This document shows, in pieces, positions 17,784-26,566 of a stretch of DNA of 64,000 bases. The position numbers were made by a program, and so were the translations under genes. Position 1 is the stretch's first letter. Each line of letters begins with the position of its first letter. The notes under the pieces are model-generated. The model was not told where the DNA came from and ran no database searches. It saw nothing but the letters and a program-made list of their open reading frames with translations. Source of the DNA: Hufsiella arboris (GTDB lineage: Bacteria > Bacteroidota > Bacteroidia > Sphingobacteriales > Sphingobacteriaceae); the NCBI RefSeq assembly GCF_009834875.1, contig NZ_WVHT01000003.1:62001-126000 (forward strand), given 5' to 3'.

Positions 17784-18662
17784 ATGGAAGAATTTGAACC
17801 AAGTTCCGCGTCCAAGAAAACGAAAACCATTTACGTCTCAACCGTTATAAGCATTTCGCTGGTTTTGCTGATGGTTGGTTTATTGGGACTGATACTTGTT
17901 CACGCCAAAAATCTTTCCGACTATGTGAAAGAAAACATCGTTTTGAACATTATCGTTAATGATGGCGCAAAAGAAGTCGACGTACTCGCTCTTCAAAAAC
18001 AGATAGATTCAAATCCCTACGTTTTAAAAACACAGTATGTGAGCAAAGAGCTCGCGGCACGAAACTTAACTAAGGATCTGGGCGAAGATTTCGTGGAATT
18101 CCTTGGATACAACCCGCTGCTTTCTTCTATAGACGTTTATATGAAGGCCGACTATGCCAATAATGCTAGTATCGAGAAGTTGAGCAAGCAGCTAGGGCAA
18201 AATGTTATGGTTAAGGAAGTTATCTATCAAAAATCATTGATCGACATGGTGAACCAAAACATCAGACTTATCGGCCTGATCATTTTGGGAAGCGCTGTCG
18301 TTTTAATGTTCATCGCCGTAGCTCTCATTAACAATACCATCCGCCTGGCTATTTATTCGCAGCGCTTTCTGATAAAAAGCATGCAATTAGTTGGCGCTAC
18401 TAAAAACTTCATCCGTAAACCGTTTTTGGGTTATGGATTACTTCATGGATTATTAGCGGGATTGATTGCGATAATCCTGCTCCTTGGCGCGCTTTACTTC
18501 GCCCAACAGCAAGTGCCGGAACTTGTAATACTCAGGAACTGGTTTGAGTTCGGCGTCGTTTTCCTGGCAGTTATAGGCATCGGCATATTAATAAGCGGGT
18601 TGAGCACCTACTTTGCCGTCAGCAGGTATTTACGTTTAAAAATTTACGACCTTTACAGATAA
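17784..18662 (+). CDS. ftsX: cell-division ABC-transporter permease FtsX
   Basis: A 292-residue membrane protein with FtsX topology: a short cytoplasmic N-terminus, TM1 (about 20-42), a periplasmic domain of roughly 120 residues (about 45-160), then three TM segments (about 165-190, 215-240, 255-280). SMQLVGATKNFIRKPFLGYG is the conserved FtsX cytoplasmic loop after TM2. With FtsE it would couple ATP hydrolysis to activation of septal peptidoglycan hydrolases. No ftsE is adjacent. It heads a run with 1-nt stop/start overlaps (TAATG) into the DUF3098 gene and uppP, indicating an operon. Confidence 0.9.
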   Translation: MEEFEPSSASKKTKTIYVSTVISISLVLLMVGLLGLILVHAKNLSDYVKENIVLNIIVNDGAKEVDVLALQKQIDSNPYVLKTQYVSKELAARNLTKDLGEDFVEFLGYNPLLSSIDVYMKADYANNASIEKLSKQLGQNVMVKEVIYQKSLIDMVNQNIRLIGLIILGSAVVLMFIAVALINNTIRLAIYSQRFLIKSMQLVGATKNFIRKPFLGYGLLHGLLAGLIAIILLLGALYFAQQQVPELVILRNWFEFGVVFLAVIGIGILISGLSTYFAVSRYLRLKIYDLYR

Positions 18663-18895
18663 TGGCACAAAAGAAAACTGTATCAACTGAAACTAAAAAA
18701 GTTCAGTTTATTTTCGGAAAATCCAACTACCGTTTTATGCTGATCAGCATTGGTGTTGTTGTATTGGGTTTTATTTTAATGATCGGCGAAACAGATATCT
18801 ATGATTTCAGAAAAACTGTTTTAGCACCTTTCGTCGTTCTTGTTGGTTTTGCCATCGGATTTTACGCGATCTTAAAAAAGCCTGATCACGCTTAA
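18662..18895 (+). CDS. small membrane protein, DUF3098 family
   Basis: A 77-residue protein with a basic N-terminus ([26 protein letters not shown]...) and two TM segments (about 27-44 and 53-71) separated by [13 protein letters not shown], the typical DUF3098 arrangement. The function is unknown. It is sandwiched between ftsX and uppP with TAATG overlaps at both ends. The stable ftsX-DUF3098-uppP neighbourhood, known in Bacteroidota, suggests a role in envelope growth or division (inference). Confidence 0.85.
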   Translation: MAQKKTVSTETKKVQFIFGKSNYRFMLISIGVVVLGFILMIGETDIYDFRKTVLAPFVVLVGFAIGFYAILKKPDHA

Positions 18896-19689
18896 TGAAT
18901 CTTTTCGAAACCATTGTCCTGGCTATTGTTGAAGGCCTGACAGAATTTTTACCGGTATCATCTACAGGACACATGATCCTCGCTTCATCGCTGATGGGCA
19001 TTCAATCCGATGAATTTGTTAAACTTTTTACAGTCGCTATTCAATTAGGCGCGATACTTTCTGTTATCGTCCTTTACTTCAGGCGTTTCTTTCAAACCTT
19101 CGAATTCTATTTAAAGCTTCTCGTTGCTTTTATTCCTGCGGCGGTATTTGGATTATTGTTCAGCAAAAAAATTGACGAGCTATTAGAAAGTCCGCTGGGA
19201 GTTGCTATAGCGCTAGTTGTTGGAGGTGTCATTTTATTATTTGTAGATAAATGGTTCAACAAGCCAACTATTGACACAACAGATAAAATCACTTACCGTC
19301 AAAGCCTTATAATCGGCTTCTTCCAATGTTTGTCTATGATTCCCGGAACATCCCGTTCAGCAGCGACTATTGTTGGAGGAATGGCTCAAAAACTTTCGCG
19401 GAAGGCTGCAGCTGAATTTTCCTTTTTCCTGGCGGTGCCTACCATGTTCGGTGCGACGGCGAAAAAACTATATGATTTTTATAAAGACGGCTATCACGTA
19501 GGGAGCGACCAGGTTAAATTGCTCATCATAGGCAATGTGATAGCTTTCATCGTAGCGTTGATTGCTATAAAAGGATTCATAACCTTTCTTCAGACCAAAG
19601 GATTCCGGATATTCGGCTGGTACCGTATCATTGTAGGCGGTATTATTCTTGCGTTTTTACTTTCCGGCCATAATTTACAGGTCATTTAA
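18895..19689 (+). CDS. uppP: undecaprenyl-diphosphatase (bacitracin resistance)
   Basis: A 264-residue integral membrane enzyme that dephosphorylates undecaprenyl pyrophosphate to recycle the lipid carrier for peptidoglycan and other glycans. Both UppP signatures are present: [14 protein letters not shown] near residues 14-27 and [14 protein letters not shown] near 153-166. About eight TM segments are visible. It starts inside the DUF3098 stop codon (TAATG). Confidence 0.97.
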   Translation: MNLFETIVLAIVEGLTEFLPVSSTGHMILASSLMGIQSDEFVKLFTVAIQLGAILSVIVLYFRRFFQTFEFYLKLLVAFIPAAVFGLLFSKKIDELLESPLGVAIALVVGGVILLFVDKWFNKPTIDTTDKITYRQSLIIGFFQCLSMIPGTSRSAATIVGGMAQKLSRKAAAEFSFFLAVPTMFGATAKKLYDFYKDGYHVGSDQVKLLIIGNVIAFIVALIAIKGFITFLQTKGFRIFGWYRIIVGGIILAFLLSGHNLQVI

Positions 19690-19781
19690 TCCGGCTAATT
19701 TCTGTAATTAAATTTTGCAGGTTATTTTTGCCGCGTCAGTTTATAAGACATTGAAAACTGACATAGAAAACAGGACGTTCT

Positions 19782-20495
19782 GTGAACAAGCAATTTAAAG
19801 ATTTCCATTTCGCCGAAGGCGAATTACTACTCATAAACAAGCCCTACCACTGGACCAGCTTCGACGTTGTAGGAAAAATCCGTAACAGCTTCAAACCATT
19901 AAAATTAAAGGTTGGCCATGCCGGTACGTTAGATCCCCTGGCAACAGGTTTGCTGATCGTTTGCACCGGTAAGTCGACAAAAAAAATTGATGAATACCAG
20001 GCCCAGGAAAAGGAATACACCGGCACGATGATCTTAGGTGCCACCACGTCATCTTACGATCTGGAAACAGAGGTTGACAACACTTTCTCATTCGACCACC
20101 TTAACCCGGACCAAATTAACGCAAACTGCTCCCAGTTTATTGGCGAGATCGATCAGTATCCTCCGGCACACTCGGCGATCAAAGTCGACGGCGAACGCCT
20201 GTACGAAAAAGCCAGGCGGGGCGAGACAATTGAACTCAAGACAAGGAAAGTAACTATTACCGAGTTTGAGATTACCAGGATTGAACTTCCCGAAGTCGAT
20301 TTTCGTGTAGTTTGCAGTAAGGGAACTTATATCCGATCGCTTGTGCACGATTTCGGAAAAAGCTTAAACAATGGCGCTTACCTTTCGAAACTGAGGCGAA
20401 CCAGAAGCGGTGATTTTCAAATCGACGACGCATACGAGGTTATGGAGCTGGTCAATCATATCAGGCAATTAAAAGAACAAGGCTCATTAGTTTAG
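19782..20495 (+). CDS. truB: tRNA pseudouridine(55) synthase
   Basis: A 237-residue enzyme that makes pseudouridine 55 in the T-loop of tRNAs. The catalytic Asp lies in GHAGTLDPLATGLL near residues 46-59. Also typical are PPAHSAIKVDGERLYEKAR, KGTYIRSL and GAYLSKLRRTRSG. The start is GTG (19782-19784), giving the usual N-terminal extension before LLINKPYHWTSFDVV. It is followed after 3 nt by ribF, a pairing common in bacteria. Confidence 0.97.
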   Translation: MNKQFKDFHFAEGELLLINKPYHWTSFDVVGKIRNSFKPLKLKVGHAGTLDPLATGLLIVCTGKSTKKIDEYQAQEKEYTGTMILGATTSSYDLETEVDNTFSFDHLNPDQINANCSQFIGEIDQYPPAHSAIKVDGERLYEKARRGETIELKTRKVTITEFEITRIELPEVDFRVVCSKGTYIRSLVHDFGKSLNNGAYLSKLRRTRSGDFQIDDAYEVMELVNHIRQLKEQGSLV

Positions 20496-20498
20496 CAC

Positions 20499-21455
20499 AT
20501 GAAGGTTTACAATCATATCAATGATTTTTCGAGATTAAAAAATGCTGTAGTTACCATCGGAACGTTTGATGGTGTACACATTGGTCACCAGAAAATAATT
20601 GACAGGTTAAAGGAAAAAGCTCAGAAAACTGGTGGAGAAACCGTAATTCTTACATTTTTTCCGCATCCTAGGATGATCCTTCATCCCGAAGATTCAAGCC
20701 TCAAAATGCTGACTACTATCCCGGAGAAAATTGAATTACTTGAAAAAGCCGGTATTGATCATGTAATCATTACTCCGTTTACGCGTGATTTCTCAAACCT
20801 TTCTCCGCTTGAGTACGTGGAGCAGGTGCTGGTGAATCAGATCGGGACCAAACATATCGTTGTCGGTTACGATCATCGTTTTGGGAAAGACCGCCAGGGA
20901 AGCTTCGAAGACCTGGAAGTTTTCGGAAAGCAATTTGGATTTGATGTTGAAGAAATTACCGAACAGGAAAAAAACGAAGTAATTGTCAGCTCCACGAGAA
21001 TCAGAAATGCACTTCAAAAATCTGATGTAAAAACTGCTTCTGAATTTTTAGGTTATCACTTCCATCTTACCGGAAAGGTTATCAAGGGCGATCAGATCGG
21101 GCGAAAACTTGGATTCCCCACTGCTAATTTATTTGTTGAAGAAACCTATAAATTAATTCCGGCAGACGGAGTTTACGCGGTGAAAGTGGACATTTTTGAT
21201 CCGAAAAGTATGACCCCTGCAAAAGGCTCGTCTAACTTAAAAGGGATGGGTTATATCGGTCACCGGCCCACAATAAACGGTATGACACATAACATAGAGG
21301 TCAATCTTTTTAACTTCAGCGAAGATATTTACGGCCGCATGATCCGTTTCCATTTCTACGATTTTATCCGGGGAGATTTAAAATTCAATAATCTCGACGA
21401 GCTGAAAGAGCAACTTAAAATCGATATGCAAACTACCTTAAATTTGCTAGGATAG
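20499..21455 (+). CDS. ribF: bifunctional riboflavin kinase / FAD synthetase
   Basis: A 318-residue cytoplasmic enzyme. The N-terminal nucleotidyltransferase domain (residues about 15-160) has GTFDGVHIGHQ and VVGYDHRFGKDRQG and the STRIRNAL motif. The C-terminal flavokinase domain (about 185-315) has GRKLGFPTANL and GVYAVKV. It converts riboflavin to FMN and then FAD. Directly after truB. Confidence 0.97.
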   Translation: MKVYNHINDFSRLKNAVVTIGTFDGVHIGHQKIIDRLKEKAQKTGGETVILTFFPHPRMILHPEDSSLKMLTTIPEKIELLEKAGIDHVIITPFTRDFSNLSPLEYVEQVLVNQIGTKHIVVGYDHRFGKDRQGSFEDLEVFGKQFGFDVEEITEQEKNEVIVSSTRIRNALQKSDVKTASEFLGYHFHLTGKVIKGDQIGRKLGFPTANLFVEETYKLIPADGVYAVKVDIFDPKSMTPAKGSSNLKGMGYIGHRPTINGMTHNIEVNLFNFSEDIYGRMIRFHFYDFIRGDLKFNNLDELKEQLKIDMQTTLNLLG

Positions 21456-21494
21456 AGCGAAAGCCCTAACTTCATCGCAACAGATGCGATTATT

Positions 21495-22541
21495 GTGGCC
21501 AAACTCAACCTTGATAAAAACGAAGCGAATTTTCTCGATCAAACAATTAAATACTGGCGGGAAGAAAACCTCCTCAACGGCGAACAAGTACAAAAGCTTC
21601 AGGATAGTTATCATGTAAAAGGCTTTGACTGGAAGCGGCTTGCACAGTATTCGTTTTGGATCGCCCTGGTTTGCGGAATTGTCGCGATTGCTTCTCTGAT
21701 TATCGACGATACCGTCATCCGCTGGCTTAAAAAGCTGTATGATACCCCCGATATTATCATCGGAATCCTCTCCGGAGGAGTTGCCGCTTTTTTATTTTAC
21801 CGGGGCAGATTACTTCAGAAACATCAGCCTCAGAAAGTTTTCAGCAATGAGGCAGTTGTTTTTCTTGCGGTGTTGTTTACAGCAAATTTTATCGCATTTA
21901 CAGGGAAGGCTTTTGATAACGGCTCCGGACATTTTTCTATTCTGTTTCTGATCTCGGTTTTTATTTATGGGTATCTTGCTTATTCGTTCAACTCCAATCT
22001 CATCTGGATCTTCGCCTTAATATCATTAGGAAGCTGGTTCGGCACCGAGACAGGCTATCAAACGGACTGGAGTTATTATTTCCTTGGCATGAACTATCCG
22101 TTGAGATTTGTACTGTTCGGCGCCCTGATCGTTTTATTTAGCTTTCTGATGCGACAGTTTAAACCGCTGCAGGGTTTCCATACTCTTACCTACCTGGTTG
22201 GAATGCTTTACTTGTTTATTTCTTTATGGCTCCTGTCTGTTTTTGGAAATTTTGGAAGTATTGACGAATGGCTTAAAATCAAACAAATTCATCTGTTTTA
22301 TTGGGCAATTTTTTCGGCATTCGTAGCCATCGGTTTTACTCTCTTTGGCCTGAAAACAAAAGACGAAATAGCACGCGAGTTTGGAATAACGTTTCTGCTG
22401 ATTAATATCTATACCAGGTACTTTGAATACTTTTGGGATAACACTAACAAAACTATATTCTTCGCAATACTGGCGCTTTCATTCTGGCTGATTGGAAGAA
22501 AAGCCGAAAAGATATGGAACCTGGAATTCCTGAAAAAATAG
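21495..22541 (+). CDS. multi-pass membrane protein, DUF2157-like
   Basis: A 348-residue protein with a soluble N-terminus (about 55 residues, including a helical YWREENLLNGEQVQKLQDSY segment like the start of DUF2157 proteins) followed by about ten hydrophobic TM segments to the C-terminus. The start codon is GTG (21495-21497); the nearby ATG at 21484 is out of frame. The DUF2157 assignment is tentative and the function is unknown. Its stop codon abuts that of the convergent LysE-type gene with no spacer (tag/cta). Confidence 0.65.
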   Translation: MAKLNLDKNEANFLDQTIKYWREENLLNGEQVQKLQDSYHVKGFDWKRLAQYSFWIALVCGIVAIASLIIDDTVIRWLKKLYDTPDIIIGILSGGVAAFLFYRGRLLQKHQPQKVFSNEAVVFLAVLFTANFIAFTGKAFDNGSGHFSILFLISVFIYGYLAYSFNSNLIWIFALISLGSWFGTETGYQTDWSYYFLGMNYPLRFVLFGALIVLFSFLMRQFKPLQGFHTLTYLVGMLYLFISLWLLSVFGNFGSIDEWLKIKQIHLFYWAIFSAFVAIGFTLFGLKTKDEIAREFGITFLLINIYTRYFEYFWDNTNKTIFFAILALSFWLIGRKAEKIWNLEFLKK

Positions 22542-23159
22542 CTAAAAATGGAAAATAATCTTTGCCAGGATCAATAGCGCAAGCAAAACTAAAACGATCG
22601 ATATTCCATGATTGATCAGTTTACTACTGATCTCAAATTTTTCGTGCAGGTAACTGCTAAACCGGGCAAAAAGGTAGAGAATTAAGAATGCGCCAACTGC
22701 GGCCCCCAAGCTAAAAATTGCCAGTGAACCCGAACCTTCATTAGTAACAATCCATTCGTGCGATATCAGGTAAGTGCCCCAAACCGTCCAGTAGGGAATT
22801 TGCATTGGGTTTACAAATCCTAAAATAACTCCGTACTTGATGCTGTCCCCTTTCGAATAATCGGCTGTTTTTTCGCTGGCATTGCTTCGCCAGGTGATGA
22901 TTGCCATAATAAGTAAAATGACAATCAATATCCAGTCAAGCCAGAAGATAAGTTTTTTTTGCCCTGAAAACCAATCGGCAAAATACATTACCGCGTAGGT
23001 AAAAAAGAACTCGATAATGCAGAAACTTACAATGAAATACATTACGTGACGAATGCCACGATTGATGGTAAGCTGAACGACGGTGAGATTAATATTTCCT
23101 AGCGGAATATAGCCAATGAAGTTTATGGCCAGGCCAACAAGGAAGTTTAAAAAAAGCAT
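22542..23159 (-). CDS. LysE/RhtB-family exporter
   Basis: A 205-residue inner-membrane protein with about six TM segments. The N-terminal FLVGLAINFIGYIPLGNINLTVVQLTINRGIRH matches the LysE-superfamily signature region (G-x3-PGPxx type, here IPLGNINL), and VILGFVNPMQIPYWTVWGTYL is the equivalent of the second conserved repeat. It probably exports amino acids or related small molecules; the substrate is unknown. The ATG at 23157-23159 is the start; a TTG two codons upstream is also in frame. The start codon lies in the 3' arm of a terminator-like hairpin (23154-23190). Confidence 0.78.
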   Translation of the reverse strand: MLFLNFLVGLAINFIGYIPLGNINLTVVQLTINRGIRHVMYFIVSFCIIEFFFTYAVMYFADWFSGQKKLIFWLDWILIVILLIMAIITWRSNASEKTADYSKGDSIKYGVILGFVNPMQIPYWTVWGTYLISHEWIVTNEGSGSLAIFSLGAAVGAFLILYLFARFSSYLHEKFEISSKLINHGISIVLVLLALLILAKIIFHF

Positions 23160-23190
23160 GTGCAAAAATAGAATTTAAATGCACATGCTT
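23154..23190 (-). terminator. Terminator-like hairpin overlapping the LysE-type start codon
   Basis: On the minus strand AAGCATGTGC, a 17-nt loop and GCACATGCTT form a perfect 10-bp stem followed by a T-run. It lies after the yceI stop codon, so it should end that transcript. The ATG of the exporter is inside the 3' arm and the T-run encodes its codons 2-4. Confidence 0.6.
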
Positions 23191-23222
23191 AATTTTTTGT
23201 CGGCTAAAAATAGCTTTATGGT

Positions 23223-23756
23223 TTAGGCTTGTTTAGCGAATTGTACGTTGATGATTAATTTAACATCATCGCCTACAACAATTGCTCCGGCCTCTGTAAT
23301 GCCGTCCCATGTTAATCCAAATTCTTTGCGGCTGATTTTACCTTTTACTTCAAAGCCAGCCTTTGTATTACCGTAAAAATCGGTTGCGATACCGCCATGC
23401 TCCACTTCCAGGGTAACGGGCTTGGTTACACCTTTAACTGTCAGATTTCCGGCTAATTCATATTCATCATCACCATCCTTTGTAAATGAAGTTGATTCAA
23501 AAGAAATTTTAGGGTGAGAATCGGCATCAAAGAAATCTGCAGATTTAAGGTGATTATCACGATCTGCCTGGTTAGTGTCAATGCTGTTTACGTCTAATGA
23601 GAAGTTGATCTTAGCGTTTGAAAAATCATTACCTTCAGTTTCCAGGTTACCTTCGAAATTTTTAAAACTGCCGGTTACTGTCGAAATTACAAGGTGTTTA
23701 ACCTTAAACTGTACTTCTGAATGGAGAGGGTCCAATACCCATTTTTCTGTTGCCAT
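23223..23756 (-). CDS. YceI-family lipid-binding lipocalin-like protein
   Basis: A 177-residue YceI domain spanning the whole protein: WVLDPLHSEVQFKVKHLVISTVTGSF at the N-terminus, then SADFFDADSHPKISFES and LTVKGVTKPVTLEVE, and FGLTWDGITEAG near the C-terminus. The family forms an extended beta-barrel that binds polyisoprenoids. This copy has no signal peptide, so it would be cytoplasmic, unlike E. coli YceI. Its promoter has TATCTTTG at 23786-23793. Confidence 0.93.
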   Translation of the reverse strand: MATEKWVLDPLHSEVQFKVKHLVISTVTGSFKNFEGNLETEGNDFSNAKINFSLDVNSIDTNQADRDNHLKSADFFDADSHPKISFESTSFTKDGDDEYELAGNLTVKGVTKPVTLEVEHGGIATDFYGNTKAGFEVKGKISRKEFGLTWDGITEAGAIVVGDDVKLIINVQFAKQA

Positions 23757-23785
23757 AACGTTTATTATTTTTAATAGGAGTTTAT

Positions 23786-23793
23786 CAAAGATA
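23786..23793 (-). promoter_or_regulatory. -7 element (TATCTTTG) of the yceI-family gene
   Basis: Minus-strand TATCTTTG, a full TAnnTTTG match, 29 nt before the ATG. The same octamer is found before the TauE-type gene. Confidence 0.4.
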
Positions 23794-23832
23794 AAGCCAA
23801 TAGATGTTTAAACATGTAATTTTAATGTCAGC

Positions 23833-24810
23833 TTATATCGGCAGTTTAGTTATAAAGGTATAAATACTCTTTAAACTAACTAAAATCACAATAAACCCAA
23901 CTGCAACCATAATAGTTTTAGCGGAAATTCTATTGGAAACCTTTGCGGCGATAGGTGACGCAATGGCACTGCCTATTACCAAACCGGCAACTGCATCCCA
24001 ATGGATAGTTTTCAGCATAGTAACAAACGTCAATGAGCTTAATATTGCGATAAAAAAACGTGTCGCCTTGACAGTGCCCAGTGATGTTCTCGGGTTACGG
24101 GCACCTGCTATAAGAGATGATAAAACGATAGAACCCCAGCCGCCGCCACCAACGGCATCGATAAAACCACCACCGAAGCCTAATAAACGTATGTTTTTAA
24201 TCTTTTTCTGTTTATGGGTTTTCTTTTTAAGGTTGATGGCTTTTGACAAGATTACCCAGCCTAGTATCAGGGTATATACCGACACCACAGGCTTGGTATA
24301 AGTACTGTAATGTTCAAGGGACGACAAAAGGTAAGCCCCTGTTACGGCGCCAATAATTCCGGGGACAATGAGCAGCCAAAACAACCGTTTATTGATATTT
24401 CCCATCCTTTTATGCATCCAGCCGGCTATTCCGCAGCTCAGAATTTCTGACAAATGCACGGCTGTACTTGCCGACGCTGGAGGAATTCCCATCGAAAGAG
24501 AAAAAGAAGTTGATGTCACACCATAAGACATACCAATCGCGCCGTCGATCATAGCGAACACAAACCCGGCTGCCAGGAAATAATAAAAAGTTGGTTCTAT
24601 ATTTTCGACGAAATCACGGAAAAGTTCATTGCTAAACCACACGGTGGCTAGGGCTGCAGCAACAACTGCAAAAGCCAGGAACCATATCCAGAACTTAATC
24701 TTACCCGGTTCTTTAATTTTAATAACCTCATCTTGCAAAAGCGGCTGGCTTTCTTCAGCAGAGGGTTTTTCTGCTACTATATTTGTGTTAAGAATGGATT
24801 GCTCACTCAT
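23833..24810 (-). CDS. TauE/SafE-family sulfite or anion exporter
   Basis: A 325-residue inner-membrane protein. After a hydrophilic N-terminal stretch of about 35 residues come about eight TM segments in two repeats with the TauE/SafE-type motifs GAIGMSYGVTSTSFSL and GFGGGFIDAVGGGGWGSIV. The family exports sulfite, sulfonates or related anions; the substrate here is not known. The OsmC and sulfhydrylase genes upstream on the same strand hint at sulfur metabolism, but a promoter with a palindrome separates them (inference). Confidence 0.88.
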   Translation of the reverse strand: MSEQSILNTNIVAEKPSAEESQPLLQDEVIKIKEPGKIKFWIWFLAFAVVAAALATVWFSNELFRDFVENIEPTFYYFLAAGFVFAMIDGAIGMSYGVTSTSFSLSMGIPPASASTAVHLSEILSCGIAGWMHKRMGNINKRLFWLLIVPGIIGAVTGAYLLSSLEHYSTYTKPVVSVYTLILGWVILSKAINLKKKTHKQKKIKNIRLLGFGGGFIDAVGGGGWGSIVLSSLIAGARNPRTSLGTVKATRFFIAILSSLTFVTMLKTIHWDAVAGLVIGSAIASPIAAKVSNRISAKTIMVAVGFIVILVSLKSIYTFITKLPI

Positions 24811-24819
24811 ACTTTATCT

Positions 24820-24837
24820 GCTCACAATTTCGTGAGC
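24820..24837. promoter_or_regulatory. Palindrome at the predicted transcription start of the TauE-type gene
   Basis: GCTCAC-6 nt-GTGAGC, perfect, lies directly downstream of TATCTTTG (minus strand, 24841-24848) and 9 nt before the start codon. The position over the expected +1 fits a repressor site; no regulator is identified. Confidence 0.4.
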
Positions 24838-24900
24838 TAGCAAAGATATACAATCTATAGATTTAGTAGAATTTATTTTTACTTAGCTAACGTTGCTAGA

Positions 24901-25320
24901 TTAATTGTTTAAAACGACTTCGTAGGTAATATCTACTCCGCCGGCAGCAAGCATATCGTGAACAGAGCAATATTTTTTAACTGCCAATTCGGCAGCTTTT
25001 TCGGCTTTTGCCTGATCAATTTTACCTGACAAGTTAAAGGTCATATGAATCGTCGTGAAGATATGCGGGATAGCTTCGCGACGTTCGCCCTCAGTCGATA
25101 CAGAAAAATCGACGATTTCCTGCTTTTGCTTTTTAAGAATAGAAACCAGGTCAAGTGAACTACAGGATGCCAATGCCATCAAAACCAATTCCATAGGCCT
25201 TGAACCAAGCTCTTGTCCACCAATTTCCGGCGAACCATCTATATGTACTTTAACAGACGATGAAGCGGCTGAACCTTCGAAGTGTACCGCATTGTTTACT
25301 CTTTTTAACTCTACTTTCAT
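24901..25320 (-). CDS. OsmC-family protein
   Basis: A 139-residue OsmC/Ohr-fold protein. The two redox-active cysteines of the family are visible in MALASCSSLDLVSIL and KYCSVHDMLA, so a thiol-dependent peroxidase (organic hydroperoxide reduction) is possible. The open frame extends to 25380 but that overlaps the upstream sulfhydrylase. The ATG at 25318-25320 (MKVELKRV) leaves a 10-nt gap and gives the usual OsmC length. Probably cotranscribed with the sulfhydrylase gene. Confidence 0.9.
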   Translation of the reverse strand: MKVELKRVNNAVHFEGSAASSSVKVHIDGSPEIGGQELGSRPMELVLMALASCSSLDLVSILKKQKQEIVDFSVSTEGERREAIPHIFTTIHMTFNLSGKIDQAKAEKAAELAVKKYCSVHDMLAAGGVDITYEVVLNN

Positions 25321-25330
25321 AAGGCTTTGA

Positions 25331-26500
25331 CTATTTTGAATTTTCAAGCGCCTGACTAACATCTTTAAGAATGTCGTCAATGCTTTCCAATCCTACTGAA
25401 ATTCGAATGGTACCTGGAAAAATAATAATCTTCGCTCGCTCCTCATCTGTCAGCTTCGAATGAGTGGTTGAAGCAGGATGAGTTGCTATTGTCCTTGAGT
25501 CGCCAAGGTTTGAGGAAATAAGAATCATTTGCAAAGCATCCAAAAATCGTTTTGCACGCTCAAATCCTCCTTTTATCACGAAAGTAACAATACCTCCACC
25601 TTGTTTCATCTGCTTCTTCGCCAATTCGTATTGCGGATGCGAGGGAAGATAAGGATAGCGAACCTCTTCTACTTCCGTATTACTTTCAAGCATTTCGGCA
25701 ACAGCGAGGGCATTACTGCAATGCCTGTCCATCCGGATTGGAAGAGTTTCCAAACTTTTTGAAAATATCCAGGCATTGAAGGCCGACATAGCCGGACCAG
25801 TATGCCTGATAAAAAACAGCATTTCTTTAATTAAATCAGCGCGTCCGACAACTATTCCGCCTAACACACGGCCTTGTCCATCCATGTACTTAGTTGCGGA
25901 GTGACTCACTATATCGACGCCGTATTGAATAGGTTTTTGTAAATATGGCGTTGCGAAACAGTTATCCACATTTAAAATAATGTGAGGATATTTTTCCTTG
26001 AACTTTCCGAGCCATTCCAGGTCGATTAACTCTAAACCAGGGTTAGATGGGGTTTCCAGGAAAATCATTTTAGTATTCGGAGTAATTGCCTCTTCCCAGT
26101 TATCGGGCGTTGCTGCATCAACATAACTGCTGGTTATCCCCCATCGCGGCAGCAATTGTGTAAGCAGCTGATGTGTAGAACCAAAAATTGACCGGCAGGC
26201 AATCACATGGTCGCCACTTTTTAGCAGCGCCGCGAAAGAAGCAAAAACAGCTGCCATACCTGAAGAAAATGATAAGCCATCTTCAGCGCCTTCAAGTTCG
26301 CAAATCTTTTGGATGAATTCTGACGTATTCGGGTTAGAGTATCTCGAGTAAATATTTCCTTCTTCCTCTTCTGCGAAAATGGCTCTCCCCTGCTCAGCGT
26401 CATCAAAAATAAAGCTGGAGGTTAGGTATAAGGGGACAGAATGCTCGCGGTTATGACTACGCTGTACCTGGCTACGGATCAGTTTCGATTCTTCTTTCAT
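25331..26500 (-). CDS. metZ: O-succinylhomoserine sulfhydrylase-like PLP enzyme (Cys/Met metabolism)
   Basis: A 389-residue fold-type I PLP enzyme of the Cys/Met-metabolism family. Visible landmarks are YSRYSNPNT (PLP phosphate contact), SSGMAAVFA, the PLP-ring Asp in NVDNCFATP, and the PLP lysine in SATKYMDGQGRVLGG, the last phrase being typical of MetZ. C-terminal SNLGDSRTIATHPASTTH is conserved in the family. It probably makes homocysteine from O-succinyl- or O-acetylhomoserine and sulfide. I start at the ATG 26498-26500; the frame also has an upstream TTG (26507-26509). A long palindrome lies 11 nt before this start. Confidence 0.87.
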   Translation of the reverse strand: MKEESKLIRSQVQRSHNREHSVPLYLTSSFIFDDAEQGRAIFAEEEEGNIYSRYSNPNTSEFIQKICELEGAEDGLSFSSGMAAVFASFAALLKSGDHVIACRSIFGSTHQLLTQLLPRWGITSSYVDAATPDNWEEAITPNTKMIFLETPSNPGLELIDLEWLGKFKEKYPHIILNVDNCFATPYLQKPIQYGVDIVSHSATKYMDGQGRVLGGIVVGRADLIKEMLFFIRHTGPAMSAFNAWIFSKSLETLPIRMDRHCSNALAVAEMLESNTEVEEVRYPYLPSHPQYELAKKQMKQGGGIVTFVIKGGFERAKRFLDALQMILISSNLGDSRTIATHPASTTHSKLTDEERAKIIIFPGTIRISVGLESIDDILKDVSQALENSK

Positions 26501-26511
26501 GACGCGCAAAC

Positions 26512-26544
26512 TTACATAATGAACATTTAAAGTTCATCATGTAA
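26512..26544. promoter_or_regulatory. Long palindrome in the metZ leader
   Basis: TTACAT-a-ATGAAC, a 7-nt centre, then GTTCAT-c-ATGTAA: 12 of 13 positions pair. It sits 11 nt upstream of the metZ ATG and downstream of the uvrA stop. A second perfect 14-bp palindrome, AAAGCAATTGCTTT, follows at 26544-26557. Candidate operator or RNA hairpin. Confidence 0.5.
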
Positions 26545-26566
26545 AAGCAATTGCTTTCCTAAAAAC

